A stretch of 64,000 nt of DNA. Origin: Siccirubricoccus phaeus (lineage in GTDB: Bacteria > Pseudomonadota > Alphaproteobacteria > Acetobacterales > Acetobacteraceae). The stretch is from positions 62,001-126,000 of the forward strand of contig NZ_SRXO01000002.1 of NCBI RefSeq assembly GCF_008360935.1, read 5' to 3'. Positions 32,603-41,613 of the stretch are shown piece after piece. The notes under the pieces were generated by a model. That model was given only the letters and a program-made list of their open reading frames with translations. It was not told where the DNA came from and ran no database searches. The translations under genes and the position numbers were made by a program. The stretch's first letter is position 1, and each line of letters opens with the position of its first letter.

Positions 32603-34147
32603 TCACCCCCGCCGCTCGTACAGCGTCACCACCCCCCGCGCATCGTTCAGCGACCAGTGCTCCCGCGCCACATAGTCCTGCGCGAGCATCGCCTCCACCG
32701 CCTCCAGCGCGCCGGCATCCCAGGCCACCGCGTTGTTCCGCCAGGCCTCGTGGAACACCACGAAGCGCGGCTTCTCCGCCAGCAGCCGGGCGCGCTCCGT
32801 CGGCACGTCATCCGTCAGCACCCGCGGCCCGACGAGGAAGGAGGGCCAGGCCTGCCGCGTCGCCAGCGGCGAGTCCGAGAGCAGGTAGATCACCGGCGCG
32901 TAATTCGCCACATACACCTCCGCCCCGCGCGGCAGGGCGGCGGCGACGCGGCGCGGCACGTCCGGGCGGAAGCGCGCCGTCGCCACTTCCAGCACATCCT
33001 GCGCCAGCGGCATCAGCGCCAGCGCGCCGATCGCCAGCGTTGCAAGCTGCGGCGCCAGGCCGGGCGCCGCCAGCCGCCGCGCATGCACCACCAGCATCGC
33101 CGCCGAGACCACCGCCATTGGCGCCAGCAGCGGAATGAAATGGTGGTCGAAGAAGCGGGTCTGCAGGCAGAGCGCGATCGCCTCCCCCACCCACCACAGC
33201 GCCAGGGCCAGCAGCGGGAAGCCGCGCGGCAGCAGCCGCAGCGAAACCGGCAGCAGCGCGACCGCCGAGAGCACGAAGAGCGGCCAGATCTGCACCAGGG
33301 AGAGGCTGATCCAGCGGATGCGCTCGGCCCAGGCGCCGCGCACATGCTCGCTGAATTCCACATAGCGCTGGGCGAAGCCGAAATTGGCGTGCCAGAATTC
33401 CGGCAACTGCCCCGCCTGCCAGAACACGCCCACCGCCACCGCCGTGGGCAGCAGCAGCCCGATGGAGAACGCCACGCCAAGCCCAAGGCAGCGCAGCAGG
33501 CCAAGCCGCGCCTGCAGCAGCGCCAGCAGCGCCGCCGCGGCGACGAGCGAGACCGGCACCGCCGGCACGTATTTCACCGAAACGGCGACGCCGCCCGCCA
33601 GCCCCGCCAGGGCGAAGCGCCAGGCCAGCGCGCCGAAGCCGCGCGGCCGCGCCGCATCCAGCAGCAGCAGCACGGCGAAGGCGGTGAAGGGCGCCTGCAG
33701 CGTCTCCGTCATCAGCTGCACGCCGGCGAGGCGGGCGGAGAACACCACCCAGAGCAGCGCCGCGCCGAGCGCCACCAGCCGGTCCGCCGCCACCCGCCAG
33801 GCGATGCCGTAAAGCGCCCAGCCGGTCGAGGCGACGGCGAGGATGGCCAGCCACCGCCCGGCCTCCACCGTCGGGCCCAGCAGCGCCATGGCGCCGGCCA
33901 GCAGCACCGCGGTGCCGGGCGGCTTGTGGTCCCAGAAGGTCAGGTAGGGAAGGTGGCCGTGCAGCACCTCCCGCCCCGCCAGCAGGAAGGCGTGCTCGTC
34001 CCAGGCCGCGGCATTGTCGAAGACGGAGATGGAGAGCGCCGGCAGGCGCAGCGCCAAGGTCGCCAGCAGGATGAGGCCGAGATCGAGCGCCGTGCCGCCG
34101 CGCGCCGCGACCCGTCCGGATGCGTAGGGGATGCCCGTCGCGCTCAT
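32603..34147 (-). CDS. GT39/ArnT-like polytopic glycosyltransferase
   Basis: 514 residues with about ten to twelve hydrophobic segments and a C-terminal soluble tail. The first periplasmic loop has the catalytic-type acidic motif in AWDEHAFLLAGREVLHG and FWDHKPPG, as in PMT_2/GT39 transferases that use polyprenyl-phosphate sugars. HHFIPLLAPMAVVSAAML lies in a late helix. It would decorate the undecaprenyl-linked or exported glycan on the periplasmic face. Its start overlaps the stop of the gene before it by 4 bp, so it is translationally coupled and the last gene of the leftward operon. Confidence 0.8.
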   Translation of the reverse strand: MSATGIPYASGRVAARGGTALDLGLILLATLALRLPALSISVFDNAAAWDEHAFLLAGREVLHGHLPYLTFWDHKPPGTAVLLAGAMALLGPTVEAGRWLAILAVASTGWALYGIAWRVAADRLVALGAALLWVVFSARLAGVQLMTETLQAPFTAFAVLLLLDAARPRGFGALAWRFALAGLAGGVAVSVKYVPAVPVSLVAAAALLALLQARLGLLRCLGLGVAFSIGLLLPTAVAVGVFWQAGQLPEFWHANFGFAQRYVEFSEHVRGAWAERIRWISLSLVQIWPLFVLSAVALLPVSLRLLPRGFPLLALALWWVGEAIALCLQTRFFDHHFIPLLAPMAVVSAAMLVVHARRLAAPGLAPQLATLAIGALALMPLAQDVLEVATARFRPDVPRRVAAALPRGAEVYVANYAPVIYLLSDSPLATRQAWPSFLVGPRVLTDDVPTERARLLAEKPRFVVFHEAWRNNAVAWDAGALEAVEAMLAQDYVAREHWSLNDARGVVTLYERRG

Positions 34148-35196
34148 GCCACGCGCCCCAGCCCGGCGGCCAGCGCCAGGCGTTCCCTGAGCTTGGCGGC
34201 GAGGTCCAGCGCCACTTTGCGCGGCCCGCGCTGCGGCACCCCCATGAAGCGGCGGGTCATGGCGTTGAACTCATCCGGCGAGAGGGCGAGCGGCGGCCGG
34301 TCCCCGGCCTCGATGGCGTGCCACATGCGGCGGAAGCCGAATTTCTTCTCGGAGGGCAGGTGCCAGAGGGTGAGGTCGAGATCCTCCGGCTTCGCATTCG
34401 CCGCGTCGAAATTGGTCCAGATCCGGCGCACGATGTCGTTGGCGCCATAGGGCCGGACGCCGAGGGCGACGGCGATGATGCTCCAGAGATGTTCCTCGGT
34501 GCGGATGGCGTCGGGCAGCTCCGCCTCGGTGCGCGCCAGTTCCCAGAGCCGCTCGGCGAGCGGCAGGGCCCGGCGGCACCAGCCCAGGGTGAAGGCGGAG
34601 AATTCGCCGCCCTGGAAAGGCATCTCGCCGGCCGGGCCGCGGCCGAACAGCGTCTCCGCCGTCGCCGCCATGCGGCGGCGGGACATGCCGTTGATCAGCA
34701 CATCGCCCTGATACGCCTTCTGGTCGGCCGGGCGCAGCGTGTAGAGCAGGCATTGCTCGGCGCGCAGCCGCGCCTCGAAGGGCGCGAAGGGGCGGCGCCA
34801 CAGGCAGTCGCTGTCCGCCAGCAGCAGGGAAGGCGGGCCGCCCGCCTCGGCGTAATGCCGCAATATGTCGATCTCGTAGAACACATTGCCCCAGCGCGCC
34901 GCGGCTTCCGGGGGCAGGCGGTGGGTCAGCGGCAGCGTCACCTCGGCCACGCCCAGCTCGGCGAGCAGCGCGGCGATGCGCGGCGGCGCCACCTCCGCCA
35001 CCCGGCGGTTGCAGTAGAGCAGCAGCGCATGCTCCGGGTTGTGGATACGCGCCGAGAGGAAGAACAGCGCGATGCAGCGCCAGTAGACGAGCTGGAATTC
35101 CGGCTTCGAGGAATCCGCACCGACCGAGGGGTATTCGCTTGCCTCGTCCGGGCTGTCGAGCACGATCCAGGTGGCGATGGTGGTGGTCTCGCTCAT
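34144..35196 (-). CDS. Putative nucleotide-diphospho-sugar glycosyltransferase of unassigned family
   Basis: 350 residues from MSETTTIATWIVLDSPDEAS; this internal ATG is used because it overlaps the preceding stop by 4 bp (ATGA). The protein has a Rossmann-like N-terminal half and a DxD-type motif in SLLLADSDCLWRRPF, as in GT-A fold transferases. DVLINGMSRRRM and WTNFDAANAKPEDLDLTLWH follow. No membrane helices are seen. The family is not recognised by name; acceptor and donor are unknown. Its position between polymerase-like and GT39-like genes supports glycan assembly. Confidence 0.7.
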   Translation of the reverse strand: MSETTTIATWIVLDSPDEASEYPSVGADSSKPEFQLVYWRCIALFFLSARIHNPEHALLLYCNRRVAEVAPPRIAALLAELGVAEVTLPLTHRLPPEAAARWGNVFYEIDILRHYAEAGGPPSLLLADSDCLWRRPFAPFEARLRAEQCLLYTLRPADQKAYQGDVLINGMSRRRMAATAETLFGRGPAGEMPFQGGEFSAFTLGWCRRALPLAERLWELARTEAELPDAIRTEEHLWSIIAVALGVRPYGANDIVRRIWTNFDAANAKPEDLDLTLWHLPSEKKFGFRRMWHAIEAGDRPPLALSPDEFNAMTRRFMGVPQRGPRKVALDLAAKLRERLALAAGLGRVA

Positions 35197-36644
35197 CGCT
35201 GCCCTCCCTGTTCCGCGATGACCCGCCCTCCGGCCAGTGCCAGGCCGATGGCAAGCCAGCCGGGAATGCCGGTCTCGCTGGTATGCACCGCGCTCAGGGG
35301 GAGCTGGATGATCCATCCCACGACGATGGCGGCGTAGAGAAAGCCCTCGCCCGGCAGGCGGCCGGCCAAGGCGAGGACCCGCCCGACCGTCGTCAGCAGC
35401 GCGACGAAGTAGAGGCTGGCGGCGACGAAGCCGAGCGCGACATAGGACATCAGCAGCCCGCCATCGATATAGCCCGGCCCGCCCGCCTGCTGGCCGATCA
35501 GCGAGCCGGCGCCGGTGCCGAGGCCCTGGCCGGCCAGCAGATCCTCGTTGTGCTCCAGCACCTGCACATATTGCTGCAGCCGGTCCTCGCCGCTGGCATC
35601 GGCGCGCAGCTCGGTGAGGGAACGCAGCCGCTCGCCCAGCGTGTATTCCACCTCCGGCACCATGCTCAGCATGCCGAGGGAGAAGATGACGCCAAGCGCC
35701 GCCAGGACGATGCGGCTGCGCTCGCGCGCCGGCCCGATCATCGCCACGCAGAGGATGGCGAGCACCGTGCCGCCCCAGATGCTGCGGTACTGGCAGAGCC
35801 CGATCGCCAGCATGATGGGCAGCAGGCTGGGCACCGCGACGGTGGCCGGCAGCGCCAGGGCGAAGAGCATGGAGGCCATCAGGAAGGCGCCGAGCGAGCC
35901 CGCCGAATGCATGGTGCTGAAGACGCGGATGCCATAGGGCTCCGGATTGCCGATGGAGGTCATGCCGTCCTGCCGCACATTGGACACCCATTCGAGGTCC
36001 CAGGCCGTGGGCGAGACGAATTGGTGGATGCCGTAGAGCGCCATGGCCAGCCCGCCGGCGACGAAGGCCAGCACGACGACGCGGCGATACTCCGACCGGC
36101 GTGCCGGATCGGCGATGATGTGGAGCGCGAGGAAGGGCCCGACCAGCCATTTCAGCGCCTCCACCAGCGAGGCCACCAGCCGGTCGTTGAAGACGGCGAC
36201 CAGCACGCCATAGGCGATGCAGGCGAAGATGAGGAGGAAGGCGCCGGCATAGCGCGCCCCCGGCCGCAGCACATAGGGCAGGCCGGTCGCCGCGCCCCAG
36301 AGGCAGGCGAGATAGGCGGCGAGCAGCACCGAGCTGGTCTGCTCATAGCCCAGATCGTAGTCGGTCAGCCGGCGGATCAGCGGGCTGGCGGCGAAGAGCC
36401 AGATGCAGAGGCCAAGGTACCAGGGCGAGCGCTTGTGGTGCAGCCAGCCCGCCGCCAGGCAGGCGAGCAGCGGGTAGAGGGTGCGGTTCAGCGCGGAAAG
36501 GCCGACCAGCGTGAAGCCGATGGGCAGCAGCAGCGCGATGAAGAGGGCGAAGAGCGCCTCGCCGCTGAGCAATTCCAGGAAGAGCAGGGCGGGCCGGCCC
36601 CGCGCGGCGGGGCGGAGGGCGCGCTGGGCGGCGAGGCTGGCCAT
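35193..36644 (-). CDS. O-antigen ligase/Wzy-type polymerase membrane protein
   Basis: 483 residues with ten or more transmembrane segments. The ATG at 36644 overlaps the preceding stop as TGATG. A large periplasmic loop rich in charged residues occurs near residues 320-390 (EVEYTLGERLRSLTELRADA, EHNEDLLAGQGLGTGAGS), preceded by RVFSTMHSAGSLGAFLMASM; this layout is that of the Wzy/WaaL superfamily. It probably polymerises lipid-linked repeat units to form the exopolysaccharide. Ligase versus polymerase cannot be decided. The adjacent Wzc-type kinase and flippase favour polymerase. Confidence 0.78.
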   Translation of the reverse strand: MASLAAQRALRPAARGRPALLFLELLSGEALFALFIALLLPIGFTLVGLSALNRTLYPLLACLAAGWLHHKRSPWYLGLCIWLFAASPLIRRLTDYDLGYEQTSSVLLAAYLACLWGAATGLPYVLRPGARYAGAFLLIFACIAYGVLVAVFNDRLVASLVEALKWLVGPFLALHIIADPARRSEYRRVVVLAFVAGGLAMALYGIHQFVSPTAWDLEWVSNVRQDGMTSIGNPEPYGIRVFSTMHSAGSLGAFLMASMLFALALPATVAVPSLLPIMLAIGLCQYRSIWGGTVLAILCVAMIGPARERSRIVLAALGVIFSLGMLSMVPEVEYTLGERLRSLTELRADASGEDRLQQYVQVLEHNEDLLAGQGLGTGAGSLIGQQAGGPGYIDGGLLMSYVALGFVAASLYFVALLTTVGRVLALAGRLPGEGFLYAAIVVGWIIQLPLSAVHTSETGIPGWLAIGLALAGGRVIAEQGGQR

Positions 36645-38329
36645 CAGCCGCCTCCCAGCCGGGCAGCGGCCGCGGCAGCGGGCAGCTTCGCGGCGGCGGG
36701 CGCCGCCACCGCCGCGCGGCGCGGCGCCGGGGCGGTCAGCCGGGCCTTCAAATGGTCCGCCAGGCGGATCGCCAGCGCCACCATGGTAAGGGTAGGGTTG
36801 GCGAAGCCGGAGGTGGGGAAGGTGGAGCCACCGGCGATGTAGAGCCCATCCACCCCGAAGACCGCGCCATCGGGGTCCACCACGCCGTCCTCCGGCCTGG
36901 CGGCCATGCGGGTGGTGCCGGCCTGGTGGCAGCAATCCTCCAGCCGGGTGCGCCACTCCGCCGCCGCCTCATGCAGCCAGGGATAGGGGCGCAGCCGGCC
37001 GAGGCCGAGCCGGGCGAATTCCACCACCGCCAGCTCGGTCAGCCTTTGCAGCGTGCGGCGTTCCAGCGCGCCGTAGCGCCAGTCGATCGCCATGGCCGGC
37101 AGGCCGAGCGCATCGTGCCGGTCCCGCCGGATGGTGACGCGGCTGTCCGGATCCGGCGCCTGTTCCAGATGGCATTGCAGGCGGATGCCGGTGAGCCTGC
37201 CGATGGGGGAGAAGCCGTGCAGCCAGCGCCGCGCCGCCGCCCGGCCAAGTTCGCCCACGCCCCCGGCCAGGCCCAGCGCCTGCCGCGCCGAAAGCTCCGG
37301 CCGCCGGCCGCGGCGGAGCGCCAGCACCGCCTCCCGCAGCGTCTGCTGCACGCTGTCCTCGGGGTAGTCGAAATAGAGATGGGCGACGCCGTTCAGCAGC
37401 TTCTCCTCCCGCTGCACCGCCTCGCTGAGGGCGAATTTCGGGAAGTAGCGCCGCCCGTCGCGGCCATAGAGCAGGCGGAAGCGGGTCTGCAGATCGGCGA
37501 GGTCGGCGCTGCCCAATTCCAGCTCGGCGGTCATGCCGGTCGGGTGGTCCTGGTAGAAGCGGCCGACCAGGTCGCGGTCATTGCCGAGGCCGGCGGGGCG
37601 CGCGCTGTCCGAGAGCAGCAGCAGCCGGGCATTCTCGAGGCCGCCGGCGCAGAGCACGATGCGCGGCGCCAGCACCTGCCGTGCCGTGCCGTCCGGCGCC
37701 AGCACGCTGAGGCCGGTGGCGCGCGTTCCCTCGGCATTGGTCAGGATCTCCGCCACCGCCGCATGCAGCAGCACGCGCACATTGGCGGCGGCGCGGAATT
37801 CCGCCAGCCGGTCGGCGCCGGTATCGACGCGCGGCGTATAGACGGTGAAGAGGCTGCGCAGCGCCGCCGGATTGAAGCCCGGTGGGCGCAGCCGGAAGGC
37901 GGCGTAATTCCGCGCATCATAGGCGGCGCCGGGGACGTGGAAGAATTCCTCCGCCCTTGCCAAGAAGGGCGCCAGCTCCTCCGGGCCGATCGGCCAGCCG
38001 CTATGCGGCACCCAGGGCCGCGCGGCGTAGTCGATGGCATCCAGCGGCAGGCACTGCCCGGCCCAGATCCGGCCGGTGCCGCCGAAGGCGCGGGCGCGGC
38101 CCTCATTGCGGTTGCCGCGATGCGGCAGGCCGAGCAGCACGACGCCATCGTTCAGGCGCTGCGCCGCCGCCTCCACCTCCTGCCCGCCGGCTTCCAGCAT
38201 CACCACGTTGAGCCCCGGCTTGCCGAGGAATTCCCGCGCCAGGGCAAGGCCGGTGGGGCCGGTGCCGATGATGCAGAGATCGGCTTCGAGCCGCCCGCCG
38301 GGGGGCAGTTCCGTGATGTCGCCGATCAT
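36644..38329 (-). CDS. GMC-type FAD oxidoreductase within the glycan operon
   Basis: 561 residues from MIGDITELPPGGRLEADLCI; its ATG overlaps the upstream aldo/keto reductase stop (ATGA). The FAD motif is IIGTGPTGLALAREF, with LEAGGQEVE at the end of beta-2. GGTGRIWAGQCLPL corresponds to the GMC active-site loop, IVLCAGGLENARLLLLS is the second FAD contact, and the C-terminus has AGTTRMAARPEDGVVDPDG and GGSTFPTSGFANPTLTMVAL, typical of the cellobiose/fructose dehydrogenase branch. It should oxidise a sugar alcohol or aldose. An Ala/Pro-rich tail of about 30 residues ends the protein. Placement inside the operon suggests modification of a sugar in the glycan, which is unusual. Confidence 0.85.
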   Translation of the reverse strand: MIGDITELPPGGRLEADLCIIGTGPTGLALAREFLGKPGLNVVMLEAGGQEVEAAAQRLNDGVVLLGLPHRGNRNEGRARAFGGTGRIWAGQCLPLDAIDYAARPWVPHSGWPIGPEELAPFLARAEEFFHVPGAAYDARNYAAFRLRPPGFNPAALRSLFTVYTPRVDTGADRLAEFRAAANVRVLLHAAVAEILTNAEGTRATGLSVLAPDGTARQVLAPRIVLCAGGLENARLLLLSDSARPAGLGNDRDLVGRFYQDHPTGMTAELELGSADLADLQTRFRLLYGRDGRRYFPKFALSEAVQREEKLLNGVAHLYFDYPEDSVQQTLREAVLALRRGRRPELSARQALGLAGGVGELGRAAARRWLHGFSPIGRLTGIRLQCHLEQAPDPDSRVTIRRDRHDALGLPAMAIDWRYGALERRTLQRLTELAVVEFARLGLGRLRPYPWLHEAAAEWRTRLEDCCHQAGTTRMAARPEDGVVDPDGAVFGVDGLYIAGGSTFPTSGFANPTLTMVALAIRLADHLKARLTAPAPRRAAVAAPAAAKLPAAAAAARLGGG

Positions 38330-39423
38330 GCCCCGGCGATCCCGGCCATGGCGAGCAGCGTCCAGCTCGTGGCGCCCGCCAGCGTGGCGGCAATGGGCGC
38401 CGCGGCCGGCGCCGCCTCCGCCAGCAGGGCGCGCAGCGCGCCGACCGCCGGCCGCGCCGCAGCGGTTGCCCGGGCCGTGCCGATTTTCGCATTGGCGCGG
38501 ATATGCGTCTCGCGCGTCGAGGAGAACAGCACCACGCCCTGCGGGTTGGCGGCCAGCGCAGCGGCGAGGCAGAGCCCGCCCAGCCGGTCCGGATTCCCGA
38601 CAACGTCGAAGCCGAGCCGGTCCGACCAGCGCCGCGCCAGGGCCGGATCCGCCGCCAGCCGGGCGCGCAGCTCGGCGAAGCGGGCGCCGAGCGCGGAATG
38701 CGTGACGCAGCCGGGCGGCGCCGTCAGCCCGGCCAGCAGCCCCGGCAGGGTGGGGGAAAGCGGGCTGTCCGGCACCTGCACCACCGGCGCCGGCGCGTTC
38801 GGGGAAAGCAGGATGGCCCGGCTCGCCCCCGGCTGGGTGGCGACGCCATGGCTGCGGATCTTGCCCTCCCGCAGCAGCCGGTCGAGGAAGGTGAGCATCT
38901 CCTCCGTCCGGTCCTCCGGCGCGCATTCATGCATCAGCAGCAGGTCGATGTGGTCGGTGCGCAGGGCGCGGAGGCTTGCTTCCACGCTGGCCGTCGCCGT
39001 CGCCAGGTCGAAGGCGCCGCCCTGCACCATGCCATAGGCGCGGCGGCCGATCGCCCGGCGCAGCCCGGGCAGCGCCGCCGTCAGCACCCGCGCCACCGCC
39101 TTGGCCGCCGTCAGGGCCGGGCTGCGCCGCGGCGGCAGGATGCCGAATTTGGTGGCGATGGTGATGCGGTCGCGGCCTACCGCCTGGGCCAGATCGCCCA
39201 CCGCCACCTCCGCCTCGCCATAGCCGTAGGAGCGGGCGGTGTCGAAATGCGTCACCCCGGAGTCATAGGCGCAGCGCAGCAATTCCACGGAGCGGCGGCG
39301 GCCGAGCCGCCCCATCAGCGCCGCCGTGCCGTAGCCGAGGCGCGAGCAGTCGAGCGGCGTATTGGCCAGGCGCACCCGGTCGACGGCATCGGCCGCGGCG
39401 GAGGAGGTTTGCACATCAGACAC
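38326..39423 (-). CDS. Aldo/keto reductase
   Basis: 365 residues. The AKR catalytic tetrad is visible in HFDTARSYGYGEAEVAVGDL (Asp, Tyr), ITIATKFGILPP (Lys) and DLLLMHECAPEDR (His). It starts near SRLGYGTAALMGRLGR. The C-terminal third (after about 290) is less conserved and Ala-rich, longer than in usual 310-330-residue AKRs. It presumably reduces an aldehyde or ketone with NADPH. It overlaps the flippase stop side by 8 bp and the GMC gene by 4 bp, so the two redox enzymes are made together and may act in sequence on one sugar-like substrate. Confidence 0.85.
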   Translation of the reverse strand: MSDVQTSSAAADAVDRVRLANTPLDCSRLGYGTAALMGRLGRRRSVELLRCAYDSGVTHFDTARSYGYGEAEVAVGDLAQAVGRDRITIATKFGILPPRRSPALTAAKAVARVLTAALPGLRRAIGRRAYGMVQGGAFDLATATASVEASLRALRTDHIDLLLMHECAPEDRTEEMLTFLDRLLREGKIRSHGVATQPGASRAILLSPNAPAPVVQVPDSPLSPTLPGLLAGLTAPPGCVTHSALGARFAELRARLAADPALARRWSDRLGFDVVGNPDRLGGLCLAAALAANPQGVVLFSSTRETHIRANAKIGTARATAAARPAVGALRALLAEAAPAAAPIAATLAGATSWTLLAMAGIAGA

Positions 39424-40744
39424 GAACGAGGCTCCTCCAGAACATGCGGATCTCGCCGGGCAGCGGCAGCAGCCCGGGCAGTGGCAGGCGCAGGGTCAGG
39501 CGGATGGCGCCGAGCAGCACGCCCAGCCGGACCGCGGTGCCGACGAAAAGGCCGATGGCGCCGCCCATGGCGCCCATTGCCGGCACCAGCGCCAGCATGG
39601 TGGCCAGCGAGGCGACGAAGCTGATCCCCTGGGCGAGCGAGACCTGGCCGGGCCGGCCGAGGCTGAAGAAGAGCTGCGAGGCCACCTGGCCGAGGCAGGA
39701 CAGCGCCGCCTCCACCACCAGCACCCGGAAGAAGGCGTTGGCCGGGCCGAAATCCTGGCCATAGACCAGGGTGATGGCGAGGCCGCCGAAGAGCAGCCCG
39801 CCGATGACGATGACCGTCACGGCATACAGCACGAAGCGGAAGACGCGGTCATGCAGCGCCTTCACCTCCGCCTCCGGCCGTCCGGCCATGGCCGCCATGC
39901 CGACCGAGGCGATGGTGCTCTTCACCACCTCCATCAGCCGCGAGAGGCTGAAGGCGACGGCGTAGAGGCCGAGCTCATGCGGCGTGATCATCGCCACCAG
40001 CACCAGCCGGTCCAGATGGTAGGAGAGGTTGGAGAGCATGCCGGCCGGCGCCGCCCGCAGCGCATAGCCGCCGACCGGGCCGAACCAGCGCCCGATGCCG
40101 GCGAAGCGGGGCGGCATGTCGCCGCGCAGGGTGACCAGCACCGCGCCCAGGGTGAGCGCGGTGGCCACGTAGAGGCAGGTGGCCGCGACCTGCGGCGTCA
40201 CCGGCACCGTGACGGCGGCGACAAGCAGCAACAGCAGATAGAGCACCGGGTCGGCGAGGCCGAAGCGGTTGGCGAGGCCCTGCCGGTCCAGCGCACCGAG
40301 GCTGGCCTTCAGCAGCATGGCGACCGTGCTGGCCACGGTGATGACGACCCCCACCCGGGCATATTCCACCACATCCGGCGGAAAGCCCTGCGACATGGCG
40401 TAGGGAATGCCGAAATACCCGGCGACCACGCCGAGCACGCCGAGCGCGGTGGAGATGACCAGCCCGGCGCCGAAGATCGGCCGCCGCGCCTCCGGCACGC
40501 CGCGCAGATGGTAGATCAGCGCATAGGGCAGGCCGGCCAGCACGAGGGAGGCGATGAATTGCGGCCAGAACACGATGGCGGCCAGCGAGCCGCGCCCTTC
40601 CGGTCCCAGCAGCCGGGCGATGAACAGGCCGGTGCCGATATTCACCGCCATCATCAGCACCTGCACAGACATGGTCTGCAGGAAGCGTGCATGCGCCCCC
40701 TGGCCACGCAGCAGGGCGGCGGCGAAGCCGGCCAGCGCCGTCAC
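39416..40744 (-). CDS. Wzx-type polysaccharide flippase (MATE/MVF fold)
   Basis: 442 residues with a GTG start. AAGGAG lies just before it within the end of the upstream gene, and no ATG alternative fits. About twelve to fourteen hydrophobic segments are seen, with the N-terminal motif NIGTGLFIARLLGPEGRGSL common in O-antigen/EPS transporters, and paired central loops (YHLDRLVLVAMITPHELGLY). It should flip undecaprenyl-PP-linked repeat units to the periplasm for the Wzy-like protein encoded downstream. It starts 2 bp after the stop of the GT2 gene. Confidence 0.82.
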   Translation of the reverse strand: MTALAGFAAALLRGQGAHARFLQTMSVQVLMMAVNIGTGLFIARLLGPEGRGSLAAIVFWPQFIASLVLAGLPYALIYHLRGVPEARRPIFGAGLVISTALGVLGVVAGYFGIPYAMSQGFPPDVVEYARVGVVITVASTVAMLLKASLGALDRQGLANRFGLADPVLYLLLLLVAAVTVPVTPQVAATCLYVATALTLGAVLVTLRGDMPPRFAGIGRWFGPVGGYALRAAPAGMLSNLSYHLDRLVLVAMITPHELGLYAVAFSLSRLMEVVKSTIASVGMAAMAGRPEAEVKALHDRVFRFVLYAVTVIVIGGLLFGGLAITLVYGQDFGPANAFFRVLVVEAALSCLGQVASQLFFSLGRPGQVSLAQGISFVASLATMLALVPAMGAMGGAIGLFVGTAVRLGVLLGAIRLTLRLPLPGLLPLPGEIRMFWRSLVRV

Positions 40745-40746
40745 GC

Positions 40747-41613
40747 TCAGGACTCCTTCCCGGCGATCAGCGCCGCCGGCGGGTGCGGCACGCGCGGCGC
40801 GTGGCGGCGTTCCCAGAGCGTCGCCCAGCGCAGCCATTCGGAATGCGCGACCATCATAGCCTGGACCAGGCCGGCGCTGCCCATCCGCCAGCCGCCGCAG
40901 GCGACGTAGCACCAGAGGAAGCGCGCCGGCGGCCGCAGCAGCATGCGCCAGACGGCGCCCCTGGTGCCCTTGGCCTCGAGCTGCGCAACCTCCAGCTTCA
41001 CATTGCTCAGATAGCGGTCGAGCTGCTCGCCCAGGGTGAAATTCCGCCAGTGCAGCAGCACCCCGGGCAGCGGGATGGAGCGGCCGGGGAGCATCAGCTC
41101 CTCATGGATCAGATGGTCCGGATTCCACTGGCTCTGGGTGCGGTTGTAGAAGCGGATGAAGGCGCGCTGGCGGGCGCGGTTGCGCAGATTGGGGAAAAGT
41201 CGCCCGAAGAATTCATCGCGCCGGACGATGGAGAAGCCGTCGCGCGGGTCCGGGTTCGCCGCCAGCACCGCGGCGATGGCGCGCTTCAGCGGCGCGTCCA
41301 TCACCTCATCGGCCTCCATGCACATCACCCAGTCATGCTTTGCCAGCGCGGCGCCGCGGTTGCGCTGGCCGGACCAGCCCAGCCAGGGCTGCTCCACCAC
41401 CCGGGCGCCGAGGGACGCGGCGATTTCCCGCGTCCCGTCGGTGCTGCCGGAATCGAGCACCAGCACGTCATCCGCCCAGCCGACGACATTGGCGAGGCAG
41501 CGCTCCATCATATCCGCCTCGTTCTTCGCCAGGATGATGACGGAGAGCGGCACCAGCCCGGCGGCGGGCGCCGCCGCGCGGGGCGGCGCCGTGATGCTCA
41601 TATCCATGCTCAT
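40747..41613 (-). CDS. Family-2 glycosyltransferase (WaaE-like)
   Basis: 288 residues. The GT-A signature begins LSVIILAKNEADMMERCL, with VLDSGSTDGTREIA and the metal-binding region WVMCMEADEVMD (ExD in place of DxD). ARQRAFIRFYNRTQSQW and HEELMLPG resemble the WaaE/KdtX branch that adds sugars to lipopolysaccharide or EPS acceptors. It is cytosolic, with a short hydrophobic C-terminal region. Alternative ATG codons at residues 3 and 5 are possible. It overlaps the Wzc-type gene by 4 bp. Confidence 0.85.
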   Translation of the reverse strand: MSMDMSITAPPRAAAPAAGLVPLSVIILAKNEADMMERCLANVVGWADDVLVLDSGSTDGTREIAASLGARVVEQPWLGWSGQRNRGAALAKHDWVMCMEADEVMDAPLKRAIAAVLAANPDPRDGFSIVRRDEFFGRLFPNLRNRARQRAFIRFYNRTQSQWNPDHLIHEELMLPGRSIPLPGVLLHWRNFTLGEQLDRYLSNVKLEVAQLEAKGTRGAVWRMLLRPPARFLWCYVACGGWRMGSAGLVQAMMVAHSEWLRWATLWERRHAPRVPHPPAALIAGKES

